Positions 43,326 to 52,047 of a stretch of DNA of 64,000 nt are shown here, one piece after another. This DNA is from Streptococcus sanguinis SK49 (GTDB lineage: Bacteria > Bacillota > Bacilli > Lactobacillales > Streptococcaceae): NCBI RefSeq assembly GCF_000212815.1, contig NZ_GL890985.1, positions 1,420,203 through 1,484,202 on the forward strand. The letters are read 5' to 3'. A model generated the notes under the pieces. That model did not search any database, was not told the origin of the DNA, and saw only the letters and a list, made by a program, of their open reading frames with translations. Made by a program: the position numbers and the translations under genes. The stretch's first letter is position 1; every line of letters starts with the position of its first letter.

Positions 43326-44046
43326 GTTGAACACCTCCAAATAAATCTGCTACGAAGCTGGTCGCAGGTGCAGATAAGATTTCCTCAGGTGTTGCCACTT
43401 GACGAATCTCCCCGTCCTGCAGAACAGCAATCCGATTCCCCAACTTTAAAGCCTCATCCGTGTCATGGGTCACAAAGATTGTTGTCATCCCAAACTGGTC
43501 ATGGATACTCTTGGTCAAGCTCTGCAATTGCTTACGAGAGATAGCATCAAGAGCTGAAAAAGGCTCGTCCATCAGCAGGATTTTGGGTTGGGCGATAATG
43601 GCACGGACAATGCCCACCCGCTGCTGCTCACCACCAGACAGCTCACTCGGCATACGCTGAGCATAGTCTTCTGCAGGCAAGCCCACTAGCTCCAACAATT
43701 CATCAGTCTTCTGCTGAATATCTGCCTTGCTCCATCCTTTCATTTCAGGAATGAGAGCAATATTTTCAGCCACCGTTAGATTTGGGAAGAGGGCAATAGC
43801 CTGTAAGACATAGCCTGTAGAAAGGCGTAGCTCACGCTCATCATAGTCCTTGATCCTCTTATCATCCATATAGATGTTTCCATCTGTTGGCTCTAAAAGA
43901 CGGTTAATCATCTTGAGCATGGTCGTCTTACCGGACCCAGAAGGACCCACTAAAACCATGAACTCACCATCCTCAATCTGTAAGTTGACATCTCTCAAGA
44001 CATCCTTTTCTGTATAGCCTAGCGCTACATTTTTATATTCAATCAT
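43318..44046 (-). CDS. Choline/glycine-betaine-type ABC transporter ATPase
   Basis: A 242-aa ABC ATPase. Walker [13 protein letters not shown] (about 34-45), signature [10 protein letters not shown] and Walker [13 protein letters not shown] are complete. It resembles OpuCA/ProV over the catalytic part but ends without the tandem CBS domains that in the osmoregulated enzymes sense ionic strength. That suggests this system is a nutrient (choline) rather than osmotic importer, which is an inference. It is followed with overlap by the fused permease/binding protein. Confidence 0.9.
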   Translation of the reverse strand: MIEYKNVALGYTEKDVLRDVNLQIEDGEFMVLVGPSGSGKTTMLKMINRLLEPTDGNIYMDDKRIKDYDERELRLSTGYVLQAIALFPNLTVAENIALIPEMKGWSKADIQQKTDELLELVGLPAEDYAQRMPSELSGGEQQRVGIVRAIIAQPKILLMDEPFSALDAISRKQLQSLTKSIHDQFGMTTIFVTHDTDEALKLGNRIAVLQDGEIRQVATPEEILSAPATSFVADLFGGVQHG

Positions 44047-44060
44047 TCTTTGTCCTCAAT

Positions 44061-44825
44061 TTAAAACTTCCCTCGATTCGTCAAGTCTTCTACCTTAGGC
44101 ATGACTTCTTTATTGTCCCAATGTTCCACAATCAAGCCATTCTCCAAACGGAAGATGTCATACTGGGCATAAGCCACCCCATCGATCTGAGTCTGCCCAT
44201 AGCTAACCACATAGTTTCCTTGCCCCAAAAGCTGGAAAACAAAATCAAAAGTAACCCCGTGCTCAGCCACATAGTTTTTATAAGCAGCACTTCCTTGTCC
44301 AATCTCATGACTATGCTGAATCAAATCGTCTGCCACATAATCACTCCAATGCTCTAGTTCGCCGTTTTGAAAGATTTCCGTCAAGAAACGACGAACTGTT
44401 TTTTTATTTGCTACCGTCTTGTCCAAATCCGTGATTTCAAAATCTCCAAAAATCTGATCTAACTGTCCATTTTCTGGAGCGCGATAGTAGTCAATCACAT
44501 CCCAATGCTCCACGATGCGTCCATTCTCATCCGCACGGAAAGTATCCGTCGTCACCCATTGCGCTTCCCCGCCATTGAGAAATTGATGGACATGGACAAA
44601 GACTAGATTACCATCCTCAATGGTGCGAACAATCTTCATCTCACGATCGGGATGGCGCTCAAAGAAATTTGCAAAGAAAGCCGCAAAACCTTCTTTCCCA
44701 TCTGGCACACCTGTCGAGTGTTGAATGTAGGTATCCCCTACAGACTGAGCTTGAGCCTCGGCAACATGCCCATCTTGAATGGCGTGAATGTAAAGATTTT
44801 GTGCATTTTCAACTTGTTTTGACAT
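44061..44825 (-). CDS. Tandem SnoaL/NTF2-like domain protein
   Basis: A 254-aa protein with two related halves. The first (about 1-125) has TYIQHSTGVPDGKEGFAAFF and GRIVEHWDVIDYYR; the second (about 132-254) has DLIQHSHEIGQGSAAYKNYV and GLIVEHWDNKE. Each matches the SnoaL-like polyketide-cyclase or NTF2 fold, with the paired Q-H-S and V-E-H-W-D motifs. No signal peptide is seen. It lies between the MarR regulator and the ABC transporter with gaps of 3 and 14 bp, so it is part of the same operon. Its chemistry is unknown. Confidence 0.82.
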   Translation of the reverse strand: MSKQVENAQNLYIHAIQDGHVAEAQAQSVGDTYIQHSTGVPDGKEGFAAFFANFFERHPDREMKIVRTIEDGNLVFVHVHQFLNGGEAQWVTTDTFRADENGRIVEHWDVIDYYRAPENGQLDQIFGDFEITDLDKTVANKKTVRRFLTEIFQNGELEHWSDYVADDLIQHSHEIGQGSAAYKNYVAEHGVTFDFVFQLLGQGNYVVSYGQTQIDGVAYAQYDIFRLENGLIVEHWDNKEVMPKVEDLTNRGKF

Positions 44826-44828
44826 GAT

Positions 44829-45266
44829 CTAATACTCTTTTTCTTTCAAATTTTCTAAAATACGTTCCTGATAACTTTCAAACTGGCGAATTTCATCCTC
44901 TGAGAAGCCTTTATAAAAAATAGCATCCAATTTTTGACTGATACGATGGCCAACTTCTTTCTGGGACCAACCTTGCTCCGTCAACTTGACATATTTTTTT
45001 CGCTTGTCTAAACCACACTGACTAAAGGTCACCAAGCCCTGCTCTTCCAACTTTTTCAGCATAGTCGTCAGCGTATTATTGGCAAGTCCCGTCGCCAGCG
45101 CAATGTCTGTCGCCGTCGCACAGCCTGTCTCGCTATTCCATAAAACCGTGAGAATCTTGCCCTGTTCACTCCTATAAAGAGCTTCTGGATCTTGGCTCAG
45201 TAACTTTTGAAAAATCCGCCCATTCAACAAACGAATATGATAGGCTATCAAATGACTGTCTTTCAT
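44829..45266 (-). CDS. MarR-family transcriptional regulator
   Basis: A 145-aa winged-helix protein. The recognition region is ATDIALATGLANNTLTTMLKKLEE (about 55-78), followed by a wing with the Asp-x-Arg-like DKRKKYVKLTEQG. It is the first gene of a four-gene operon with the SnoaL-like protein and the transporter, and probably represses its own promoter. The palindrome TGTAA-x9-TTACA lies in the promoter spacer. SD GGAGGAAG precedes the ATG. Confidence 0.9.
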   Translation of the reverse strand: MKDSHLIAYHIRLLNGRIFQKLLSQDPEALYRSEQGKILTVLWNSETGCATATDIALATGLANNTLTTMLKKLEEQGLVTFSQCGLDKRKKYVKLTEQGWSQKEVGHRISQKLDAIFYKGFSEDEIRQFESYQERILENLKEKEY

Positions 45267-45307
45267 ACTTCCTCCAATTTATTTCTATGTCGAATCGTTT
45301 TTTATTA

Positions 45308-45336
45308 ATTGTAACATCTAGAATTACATCTGTCAA
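45308..45336 (-). promoter_or_regulatory. MarR operon promoter and palindromic operator candidate
   Basis: On the minus strand TTGACA (45331-45336) and TACAAT (45308-45313) are 17 bp apart. The imperfect palindrome TGTAA-CATCTAGAA-TTACA at 45310-45328 covers the spacer, a usual place for a MarR site. The hexamers TCGAAT and ATTCGA flank the promoter outside this. Confidence 0.65.
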
Positions 45337-45403
45337 GAATTTTATTCGATTTGGAAATAATTCTAAACTGGGTAAAGATTTTAAACTCAAAGTTCCAACT
45401 AAA

Positions 45404-45457
45404 AAGCCCAGTGTAAAGAGGATATAAACCTCTCTCACACTGAGCTTCTTTTTTATC
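45404..45457 (-). terminator. Terminator after the Sua5/YciO gene
   Basis: A long stem with AGCTCAGTGTG-ag-AGAGG on one side and CCTCT-tt-ACACTGGGCT on the other, about 45410-45450, ends in a T run in the minus direction. It is complementary enough to act in both directions. Confidence 0.75.
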
Positions 45458-46237
45458 TTAGTAATATTCACCCTGACGGTAATCCCATGAGTTGAAAGTA
45501 TCGGACAGGTGCATCATGATTTTATCGATATCCAAGCCTTTGCGGATAACCACAGGCGCTGGTGAGATGGAACGTTGACCACCTTGTTCTGGAATCAGTT
45601 TTCCGTCCTTGTCAACCATAGAGACCATAACACCTTGCTCGTAGCGAGTTTCAATGGTCTTGTCTGGCTGGATAGAGGCTACATAGTCATCTGCTTCAAT
45701 GACCAAATCAACAGCATTTTCGATACGCTCGCCAATTCCTTCTACCTTGCCGCGGTTTCCTTTACCAGATGGATTGGCTGAGGAGGCATAAACCATCTTG
45801 CCTTCTTCCCAAAGCTTAGCTGCCAGCTGCTCTCCCGCCTTACCAAACTTAATAACAAAACAGCTAGTGCCACGAACATCTGTCATCAGCTCTTCCCGAC
45901 CGTCGCCAAAGGCCTTGAGCTTTTCAAAAGCTTCTGGCTTCCATGGTAGGATACAGCCCAAGAGGATGTCTTCATCCCAATGCTTTTGATAAAAAGCTTC
46001 AATTTCCGGATTCAGCTGAGCCAAAGCACGGAGCTCATCCATACTGCCACAGAGGACAACACCTGGCTTATTACGGTTACGAGCCTTAGCTTCGAACTTA
46101 CGCTCCAAGCCAGCTTTATCGCTGGTCATGATGATGTAACCCACCTTGGTCGGGCAAACGATACAGCCGCCATCGCCTTTCAGGATGTCATAACCTTCTT
46201 GTGAAAGCTGTCCGTTCCATTGAATATGTTTTGTCAT
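45458..46237 (-). CDS. Sua5/YciO/YrdC-family protein
   Basis: A 259-aa protein with the YrdC-like fold. The N-terminal GGCIVCPTKVGYIIMTSDKAGL corresponds to the family's PTDTVYGL segment, and KARNRNKPG matches K-x-R-x4-P. YASSANPSGKGNRG is the second conserved motif. True TsaC/Sua5 enzymes make threonylcarbamoyl-AMP for tRNA t6A; this one has PTKVGY in place of PTDTVYG and is more like YciO, whose function is not settled. It stands alone between terminators. Confidence 0.8.
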   Translation of the reverse strand: MTKHIQWNGQLSQEGYDILKGDGGCIVCPTKVGYIIMTSDKAGLERKFEAKARNRNKPGVVLCGSMDELRALAQLNPEIEAFYQKHWDEDILLGCILPWKPEAFEKLKAFGDGREELMTDVRGTSCFVIKFGKAGEQLAAKLWEEGKMVYASSANPSGKGNRGKVEGIGERIENAVDLVIEADDYVASIQPDKTIETRYEQGVMVSMVDKDGKLIPEQGGQRSISPAPVVIRKGLDIDKIMMHLSDTFNSWDYRQGEYY

Positions 46238-46336
46238 AAGTTTCTTCCTTTTCTATTAAATTAAGATTTATTTTACCATATATTTTTATCGGAGACAAGG
46301 TTTTTTCAGAATTTTCTCAATATAGCAAAAATAAGG

Positions 46337-46927
46337 TTACTGCCAATAAGATGGACGATTTTTTTCATATTCTGCAATCAAATCCTCATACTGCAGCGTA
46401 ATGCCAATGTCATCCAGACCGTTGAGGAGCTTGTGCTTCCATTCTCCATCAATGTCAAAGGAGAATTCCCCCACCGGTGAAAAAATCTTCTGCTGCTCCA
46501 AATCCACCGTCACTTGATCCGTCGGCTTCAGATTAGCTAAGGCTTGCCGGACTTCCAGCGGCTGGACAATCGGCAGCATACCGTTATTAAGCTCATTATT
46601 GTAGTGAATATCTCCAAAAGATCCAGCAATGACTACCTTGAAGCCATAGTCAGCCAAGGCCCAGGCGGCATGCTCCCGAGAGGAACCCGCTCCGAAATTA
46701 TCCCCTGTAATCAGAATAGTTGCCTTGCGGTACTCCGGTCTATTAAAGACAAAATCAGGATCTTCCGTGTACTGATTGTCCAGATAGCGCCACGCGTACA
46801 TGAGGTACTTGCCAAAGCCTTTTTTATCAATCAACTTGAGAAACTGCTTGGGTAAAATTTGGTCTGTATCGATATTATCGTTCATGAGAGGAACCGTTGT
46901 CCCCGTGTAGATTGTAAATTTTTCCAT
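46337..46927 (-). CDS. leuD: 3-isopropylmalate dehydratase small subunit
   Basis: A 196-aa swivel-domain subunit of isopropylmalate isomerase. [15 protein letters not shown] and [17 protein letters not shown] are the conserved motifs; the latter places the catalytic Ser and Arg next to the substrate. It pairs with LeuC, encoded 9 bp upstream, for the second step of leucine synthesis. It is the last gene of the leu operon. Confidence 0.96.
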   Translation of the reverse strand: MEKFTIYTGTTVPLMNDNIDTDQILPKQFLKLIDKKGFGKYLMYAWRYLDNQYTEDPDFVFNRPEYRKATILITGDNFGAGSSREHAAWALADYGFKVVIAGSFGDIHYNNELNNGMLPIVQPLEVRQALANLKPTDQVTVDLEQQKIFSPVGEFSFDIDGEWKHKLLNGLDDIGITLQYEDLIAEYEKNRPSYWQ

Positions 46928-46936
46928 AAACCTTCC

Positions 46937-48319
46937 TTACTGGACCTCCGGTAGCTGGCGGACGTCTACAAAGCGACCGGCAATGGCTGCCGCTGCTGCC
47001 ATGGCTGGACTGCAAAGATGTGTCTTAGCTCCAAATCCCTGCCGATCCTCAAAGTTCCGATTGCTGGTCGAGGCACAGTGAACTCCGTCTGGCACCTTAT
47101 CTGGATTCATTCCCAGGCACATGGAACAGCCCGGATCGCGCCACTCAAAGCCTGCATCCATGAAAATTTTATCCAGTCCCATCTTTTCAGCAGCCCGCTT
47201 GACCGGACGAGAGCCCGGTACGACGATAGCTGTTAGATTGGGAGCAATATGCTTACCAGCGACAAACTTAGCTGCCAGCTGCAAATCGCTGAGCCTGGCA
47301 TTGGTGCAGGAGCCGATAAAGATATAACCTAGGTCAATATCTTCTGCTTTCTTACCAGGGGCGAGGTCCATGTAATTATAGGCCCGCTCATCGTTCATAT
47401 CACGGATTTCTGGGAAAGCCGCGCCAAACTCTACCCCCATAGAAGGATTGGTTCCCCAAGTCACCATAGGTGCAAGCTGGGAGACATCAATCTCAATGAC
47501 CTTATCATAGACAGCATCAGGATCACTGACCAGAGTCTTCCAATCGGCTACCGCCGCCTCAAAGTCCTTTGGAGCGCCCGGCCGCCCTTGAACATAATCA
47601 TAAGTCTTCTGGTCGGGGTTCATAATGCCCATCTTAGAGCCAAACTCAATGGACATATTGCAGATGGTCATGCGCTCTTCCATGGTCAGATGGTCAATCG
47701 CATCACCAGCATACTCGACCACATGACCGACACCTGCAGCCACACCATATCGGGCAATCAGTGCTAAGATAAAGTCTTTAGAATAGACACCTTTAGGTGG
47801 CACCCCAGTAAATTTGACCAGCATTTTCTTAGGCTTGACCTGCCAAATGGTCTGCGTCGCAAAGACGTGCTCTACCTCTGAAGTACCGATTCCAAAAGCA
47901 ATGGCTCCAAAAGCTCCGTGAGTGGCCGTGTGACTGTCACCGCAGACGATGAATTTGCCCGGCTGGGTCTTGCCTGTTTCGGGTCCAACCATATGGACAA
48001 TCCCCTGCAGTTCCGATCCGTGAGCCGCGTGTTCAATGCCAAAATCCTTGACATTCTCAGAAAGTTTATCAATCTGAGCCTTGGAAATCACATCCCGAAT
48101 ATCATAGATATTGACCGTAGGAACATTATGGTCAAAGGTCCCAAAAGTCAAGTCCGGCCGTCTAACTTTGCGCCCTGCATCTCGAAGGCCTTGAAAAGCC
48201 TGAGGGCTGGTTACTTCATGAATATAATGCTGATCCACATACATAAGCTGGGGCTGACCTTCTTCACCAGTTATCAGATGCCTTTCCCACAGCTTATCAA
48301 AAATCGATTTTCCAGCCAT
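46937..48319 (-). CDS. leuC: 3-isopropylmalate dehydratase large subunit
   Basis: A 460-aa aconitase-family subunit. The three [4Fe-4S] cysteines are in [14 protein letters not shown] and [13 protein letters not shown], all present. [19 protein letters not shown] is a further signature. The ATG at 48319 gives the usual start [14 protein letters not shown] and follows GGAG; the longer frame to 48352 would run into the preceding gene. It begins one base after the DUF1294 stop codon. Confidence 0.96.
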   Translation of the reverse strand: MAGKSIFDKLWERHLITGEEGQPQLMYVDQHYIHEVTSPQAFQGLRDAGRKVRRPDLTFGTFDHNVPTVNIYDIRDVISKAQIDKLSENVKDFGIEHAAHGSELQGIVHMVGPETGKTQPGKFIVCGDSHTATHGAFGAIAFGIGTSEVEHVFATQTIWQVKPKKMLVKFTGVPPKGVYSKDFILALIARYGVAAGVGHVVEYAGDAIDHLTMEERMTICNMSIEFGSKMGIMNPDQKTYDYVQGRPGAPKDFEAAVADWKTLVSDPDAVYDKVIEIDVSQLAPMVTWGTNPSMGVEFGAAFPEIRDMNDERAYNYMDLAPGKKAEDIDLGYIFIGSCTNARLSDLQLAAKFVAGKHIAPNLTAIVVPGSRPVKRAAEKMGLDKIFMDAGFEWRDPGCSMCLGMNPDKVPDGVHCASTSNRNFEDRQGFGAKTHLCSPAMAAAAAIAGRFVDVRQLPEVQ

Positions 48320-48320
48320 A

Positions 48321-48587
48321 CTAGCTTCTCCATATGTAATATAAAATTCCAATTTCCACTATTATTCCGCAAATCCAAGCCAGCCAGAAATACCATTTTC
48401 TGGTCTTGTGATGAAAGAGGCGACCGCCTAATAAAGCGCCCAAACCTCCGGCTGCCAATGCTGCCAGGAGCAAAGTCTTCTCTGGAATGCGGTAGTGATT
48501 TTTCTTAGCCTTACGCTTATCCCAGCCATAAAGCAGGAAAACGACAAGGTTCCAAAGTAGGCAAATACCTGTTAATATCCATTTCAT
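48321..48587 (-). CDS. DUF1294-family small membrane protein inside the leu operon
   Basis: An 88-aa protein with two to three hydrophobic segments and the family motif [20 protein letters not shown], followed by [19 protein letters not shown]. It overlaps leuB by 4 bp (ATGA) and ends one base before the leuC ATG, so it is fully embedded in the operon. DUF1294 proteins have no known function; the placement could be merely historical or could give membrane association. No role in leucine synthesis is established. Confidence 0.82.
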   Translation of the reverse strand: MKWILTGICLLWNLVVFLLYGWDKRKAKKNHYRIPEKTLLLAALAAGGLGALLGGRLFHHKTRKWYFWLAWICGIIVEIGILYYIWRS

Positions 48588-49621
48588 AAATTATTAATAA
48601 TTGACTCCGTCATTTGAGCTGTCCCTGCCTGACCACCCAAATCTCGGGTTAAGATACCCTGAGCCAAAGTCTTCTCCACCGCTGCTTCAATCGCTTCTGC
48701 AGCTTCAACCTCTGCAAAACTATCCCGCAGCATCATGGATACAGAAAGTATCATGCTGATAGGGTTGGCAATGCCCTGCCCCGCAATATCTGGAGCCGAA
48801 CCATGGATGGGCTCGTAAAGACTTGGTCCAGATGCCGAATGACTGGCCGATGGCATAACTCCCAGCGTCCCTGACAAGACACTGGACTCGTCGGATAGAA
48901 TATCGCCGAAGAGATTTTCCGTTACCACAACATCAAACTTAGCAGGATTGGTAATCATGAGCATCGCAGCGCTGTCCACCAGCTGGTGCTCCAAGGTCAC
49001 ATCTGGATAATCCTTGGCCACCTCATTTGCTACTCTGCGCCAGAGTTTAGATGTCGCTAGCACATTTTGCTTGTCAATACTGGTCACGCGCTTTCTGCGA
49101 CCACGCGCAATATCAAAGGCTTTACGGACAATTCGTTCCACCTCTTCATAGCTGTAGTCGTTGATATCGCGCGCTGATTTATCCTCCAAAATATGCTCAC
49201 CAAAGTAAATCCCACCAGTCAGCTCACGCACGACCACGAAGTCCACGCCAGCAATTCGCTCTGCCTTCAAAGGCGACAAATGCTTAAGAGCATCGAAAAT
49301 CTTAACTGGGCGGATATTGGCATAGAGTTCAAGCTCCTTACGCAGAGCGAGCAAGCCTTGCTCCGGTCGAACTGGGGCATTATCATACTGGGGACTGCCA
49401 ATAGCTGCTAGGAGAATAGCATCCGCCTTCTTGGCCGCTTCTATAGTAGACTGAGGCAGAGGATGACCTTCCGCATCAATACCAGCACCCCCAAAAGCTT
49501 TCTCCGTGATATGATAAGTAAAACCGAACTTGTCCGCAACAGCAGCCAGCACTTGGAGACCGGCTTCCATGATTTCTGGACCGATACCGTCACCCGCTAG
49601 AGCTACAATTTCTTTTGTCAT
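48584..49621 (-). CDS. leuB: 3-isopropylmalate dehydrogenase
   Basis: A 345-aa NAD-dependent decarboxylating dehydrogenase for the third step of leucine synthesis. IVALAGDGIGPEIM opens the protein, RELTGGIYFGE carries the substrate-binding residues, and VTENLFGDILSDESSVLSGT is the metal-site signature with the conserved Asp residues. It lies 12 bp after leuA and overlaps the DUF1294 gene by 4 bp. Confidence 0.96.
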   Translation of the reverse strand: MTKEIVALAGDGIGPEIMEAGLQVLAAVADKFGFTYHITEKAFGGAGIDAEGHPLPQSTIEAAKKADAILLAAIGSPQYDNAPVRPEQGLLALRKELELYANIRPVKIFDALKHLSPLKAERIAGVDFVVVRELTGGIYFGEHILEDKSARDINDYSYEEVERIVRKAFDIARGRRKRVTSIDKQNVLATSKLWRRVANEVAKDYPDVTLEHQLVDSAAMLMITNPAKFDVVVTENLFGDILSDESSVLSGTLGVMPSASHSASGPSLYEPIHGSAPDIAGQGIANPISMILSVSMMLRDSFAEVEAAEAIEAAVEKTLAQGILTRDLGGQAGTAQMTESIINNL

Positions 49622-49633
49622 AGTCGCTTCCTT

Positions 49634-51202
49634 CTAATTATTTGCAGGCAGATCGCGGTAGGATACCTGATGGCCGATTTCACCCGCATTTTCCTTTTGC
49701 ACAAAGGTGTTGGCATGGATATAGGCAATGGCGCTGGCTTTAAGAACATCAAAGTCAATACCAGAGGAGTTGAAAATCGTATCTGTATCCGTATTTTCAA
49801 CAGCTACCAAGACGCGAGCCTGAGAATCAATACCGTCCGTTACCGCTTCAATGTTATAAGACAAAAGCTGGACAGATTGGTTAAAGAATTGGTCAATGGC
49901 ATTAAAGATGGCTTCGACGCTTCCCTTACCTTCTGCCACACAGCTGACCGTCTCGCCGTCACCATTAACCAGCTGCACATCTGCCGTGATGGTATGGTCG
50001 TCGTTGGTCGTCAGCTGCAGATCATCAAAGTGGAAGCCTTCAGGATTTTCGACGGTCGTTCCAGCAATCAGAGCCCGAATATCAGCATCCGTGACTTCAT
50101 TTTTCTTATCAGCCAAGACCTTAAACTTAGCAAAGAGATCATTGATTTCAGATTCTGCAAAGTCCAGAGCTAATTCTTTAAGTTTTTCGACAAAGGCATG
50201 GCGGCCAGACAGCTTGCCAAGCGGCAGCGAATTGCTCTTAACCCCAACCAGCTCAGGTGTGATGATTTCATAGGTCAGTGGATTCTTAAGAACGCCATCC
50301 TGATGGATACCAGATTCATGAGAGAAGGCATTGCCACCAACGACCGCCTTGTTCTTAGGCACTGGAATACCTGAGAAGCGGGATACCAGCTCTGAAGTGT
50401 TGATGGTTTCATTAAGGACAATGTCTGTCTCAACTTGGTAATAATCCTGACGAATCTCTAAGGCAACTGCTACTTCTTCCAGCGCTACATTTCCTGCCCG
50501 CTCACCGATTCCATTGATAGTCCCCTGAACACGACCAGCTCCGTGCTTGATAGCCGTCAAAGTATTGGCCGTTGCCATGCCAAGGTCATCATGGCAATGA
50601 ACACCAAATACCACCTTATGATCAGAAGTCACATTTGCCACTAGGTAGTCGAAAATATTTGCAAACTCTTCTGGCGTGGTAAAGCCGACTGTGTCTGGAA
50701 TATTGATATAAGTTGCACCTGCATCAACCGCTGTTTGTACCACCTGAAAAAGGAAATCCAGCTCTGTTCGTGTCGCATCCTCTGGTGAAAACTCGACTAT
50801 ATCAAACTTGGAGCGCGCGTAGGAGACATGCTCTTTCACAGCTTCTAAAATCTCTTCCTTGGACTTTTTCAGCTTGAACTCTCTGTGAATAGGACTGGTC
50901 GCAATGAAGACATGAATCTGTGGATGCTTGGCATCCTTGAGCGCTTCATAGCAGGCGTCAATATCGGACTTGACCGAACGCGCCAGCCCAGTAACCGAAG
51001 CTTTTGTGATGACTTTAGCAATCTCCTGCACAGCCGCAAAAGAATCTGGACTCGCAGCAGGAAAACCAGCTTCAATGACTGAAATCCCCCACTTCTCTAA
51101 CTGCTTGGCAATAGCCACCTTCTCCTTGACAGAGAAATTCACTCCTGGTGTCTGCTCACCATCCCGGAGGCTGGTATCAAAAAACTCAACTTTGCGTGTC
51201 AT
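49634..51202 (-). CDS. leuA: 2-isopropylmalate synthase
   Basis: A 522-aa enzyme that condenses acetyl-CoA with 2-ketoisovalerate. VEFFDTSLRDGEQTPGVNF and HCHDDLGMATANTL are the catalytic and metal-binding motifs of the HMGL-like barrel. The C-terminal 130 residues are the LeuA dimer and leucine-feedback domain. The ATG at 51202 follows AAGGAG and gives the conserved MTRKVEFF; the longer frame to 51352 lies within the untranslated leader. Expression is likely set by a CodY-like box and by an attenuator with a leucine leader peptide upstream. Confidence 0.96.
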   Translation of the reverse strand: MTRKVEFFDTSLRDGEQTPGVNFSVKEKVAIAKQLEKWGISVIEAGFPAASPDSFAAVQEIAKVITKASVTGLARSVKSDIDACYEALKDAKHPQIHVFIATSPIHREFKLKKSKEEILEAVKEHVSYARSKFDIVEFSPEDATRTELDFLFQVVQTAVDAGATYINIPDTVGFTTPEEFANIFDYLVANVTSDHKVVFGVHCHDDLGMATANTLTAIKHGAGRVQGTINGIGERAGNVALEEVAVALEIRQDYYQVETDIVLNETINTSELVSRFSGIPVPKNKAVVGGNAFSHESGIHQDGVLKNPLTYEIITPELVGVKSNSLPLGKLSGRHAFVEKLKELALDFAESEINDLFAKFKVLADKKNEVTDADIRALIAGTTVENPEGFHFDDLQLTTNDDHTITADVQLVNGDGETVSCVAEGKGSVEAIFNAIDQFFNQSVQLLSYNIEAVTDGIDSQARVLVAVENTDTDTIFNSSGIDFDVLKASAIAYIHANTFVQKENAGEIGHQVSYRDLPANN

Positions 51203-51388
51203 AGACAACTCCTTTTCTAAGATACATAGACCAATTAGGAAAAAATCTTCCCCAACTTCTAGGTCGTGTTCAATGACTGAGACGGTATGAGACAAATTGA
51301 TTTCAGAAAAATCAAGATGTAGCCCCACTCCCGTCGCTCCTTTAGAAACCATTTCTTCCTCACCAAAGTTTGAGGTAAGATAGGTGAA

Positions 51389-51450
51389 ATAAAAAACATC
51401 TCACTTGAGGAACAAGCGAGATGTTGATTTACTCCCGCTTGGTAAGCCAA
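51389..51450 (-). terminator. Leucine-operon attenuator (terminator and competing antiterminator)
   Basis: On the minus strand CATCTCGCTTG and CAAGTGAGATG (51394-51424) form an 11-bp stem with one G-U pair around TTCCT, followed by TTTTTT, an intrinsic terminator 190 bp before leuA. The upstream segment CCAAGCGGGAG (about 51432-51442) can pair with CTCGCTTG of the terminator stem, a competing antiterminator. A further hairpin, GGGCTAGTGC / GCATTAGTCC with loop AAAA (about 51453-51477), begins at the leader-peptide stop codon. The layout fits ribosome-mediated attenuation. Confidence 0.75.
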
Positions 51451-51470
51451 ACAGGACTAATGCTTTTGCA

Positions 51471-51524
51471 CTAGCCCGAGTAACGCAACAACAAAGCAAA
51501 GTTTGAAGATTGGGTTGACTTCAT
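51471..51524 (-). CDS. Leucine leader peptide
   Basis: A 17-residue open frame, MKSTQSSNFALLLRYSG, with a run of three consecutive leucine codons (TTG TTG TTG) near the end. It has its own SD, AAAAAGGAG, 10 bases before the ATG at 51524. It lies between a consensus promoter and the attenuator hairpin. When charged leucyl-tRNA is short, a ribosome would stall at the Leu run and shift the RNA to the antiterminator. A comparable leader with leucine codons is known for the Lactococcus lactis leu operon. Confidence 0.8.
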   Translation of the reverse strand: MKSTQSSNFALLLRYSG

Positions 51525-51566
51525 GTTTGACTAACTCCTTTTTGAGATGGTTTCTTATTGTTTAGT

Positions 51567-51595
51567 ATTTTAACACAGTATCATAAACCTGTCAA
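51567..51595 (-). promoter_or_regulatory. Promoter of the leu operon
   Basis: On the minus strand TTGACA (51590-51595) and TAAAAT (51567-51572) are 17 bp apart, a near-perfect promoter. Transcription should start near 51560, about 35 bases before the leader-peptide ATG. Confidence 0.85.
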
Positions 51596-51606
51596 GAAAA
51601 AGTCGA

Positions 51607-51621
51607 TATTTTCTGAAAATT
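51607..51621 (-). promoter_or_regulatory. CodY-box candidate upstream of the leu promoter
   Basis: AATTTTCAGAAAATA matches the CodY consensus AATTTTCWGAAAATT at 14 of 15 positions. Its centre is about 54 bases upstream of the predicted transcription start and just upstream of the -35 box. CodY represses branched-chain amino acid genes when isoleucine, leucine and valine are plentiful. Confidence 0.75.
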
Positions 51622-51667
51622 TTTAATATGCTGGATTATTTTGGGGGATTTAAAACTGTAAATACGA

Positions 51668-51696
51668 GAAAAAGGAAGTAAGGTAAGTCTCACTTC
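51668..51696 (-). terminator. Terminator of the T7SS effector operon
   Basis: GAAGTGAG and CTTACTTC (51675-51682 with 51689-51696) form an 8-bp stem with one G-U pair and a six-base loop, followed in the minus direction by TTTTT. It separates the T7SS operon from the leu promoter. Confidence 0.7.
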
Positions 51697-51724
51697 TTCT
51701 ATTTTTCAGCAATCGTAGCATAGT

Positions 51725-52036
51725 TTATTTACTCACTTCATCCAGCTTATTCTGAAAGCGTCTGTTCTCCTGATAGCGAGCTTCTAGAACATCGTCTATG
51801 CGCTTTTTGTATTGCTGATGGTATTGATCCAGATTATCCTCTATTTGAAAAATATAAGGTTGAGCCGCTGTCAAAGGAACCTCTCTACATGCATAAGAAA
51901 TTGCCTCTAAGAGTTTGTTCGTCTCTCTGTCAAACTTATAGTAGTATGTATCTAAGTCTGTCTCTACTCGCTCAAACTCACGCATTTTTAGAGCATGTTC
52001 ATCTTCCAGTTCCTGAAGCTTCTTTTTATCCAGCAT
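51725..52036 (-). CDS. Small helical T7SS partner protein (second)
   Basis: A 103-aa all-helical, charge-rich protein beginning MLDKKKLQELEDEHALKMRE and ending in a coiled-coil-like stretch, with no signal peptide. Small helical proteins of this kind (DUF3958-like, Lap2/TlaB-like) bind the helical targeting region of LXG or TslA-type effectors together with a second partner. Assignment is from length, helical character and position as the last gene of the lipase operon, 11 bp after its companion; I could not verify the family by search. SD AGGAGGTG precedes the ATG. Confidence 0.55.
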   Translation of the reverse strand: MLDKKKLQELEDEHALKMREFERVETDLDTYYYKFDRETNKLLEAISYACREVPLTAAQPYIFQIEDNLDQYHQQYKKRIDDVLEARYQENRRFQNKLDEVSK

Positions 52037-52047
52037 TGCCTCACCTC

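Noticed and set aside
45267..45471. Minus-strand 99-codon frame upstream of the MarR gene
   Set aside because: It covers a promoter and a terminator and has a different frame from MarR with no motif; it is intergenic.
51203..51352. N-terminal extension of LeuA by 50 residues
   Set aside because: The extension lies in the leader after the attenuator, lacks homology to LeuA, and the ATG at 51202 has a better SD and the conserved start.
51203..51560. T-box riboswitch in the leuA leader
   Set aside because: No T-box core sequence was found; the features present (leader peptide with Leu codons, stem invasion) fit ribosome-mediated attenuation instead.
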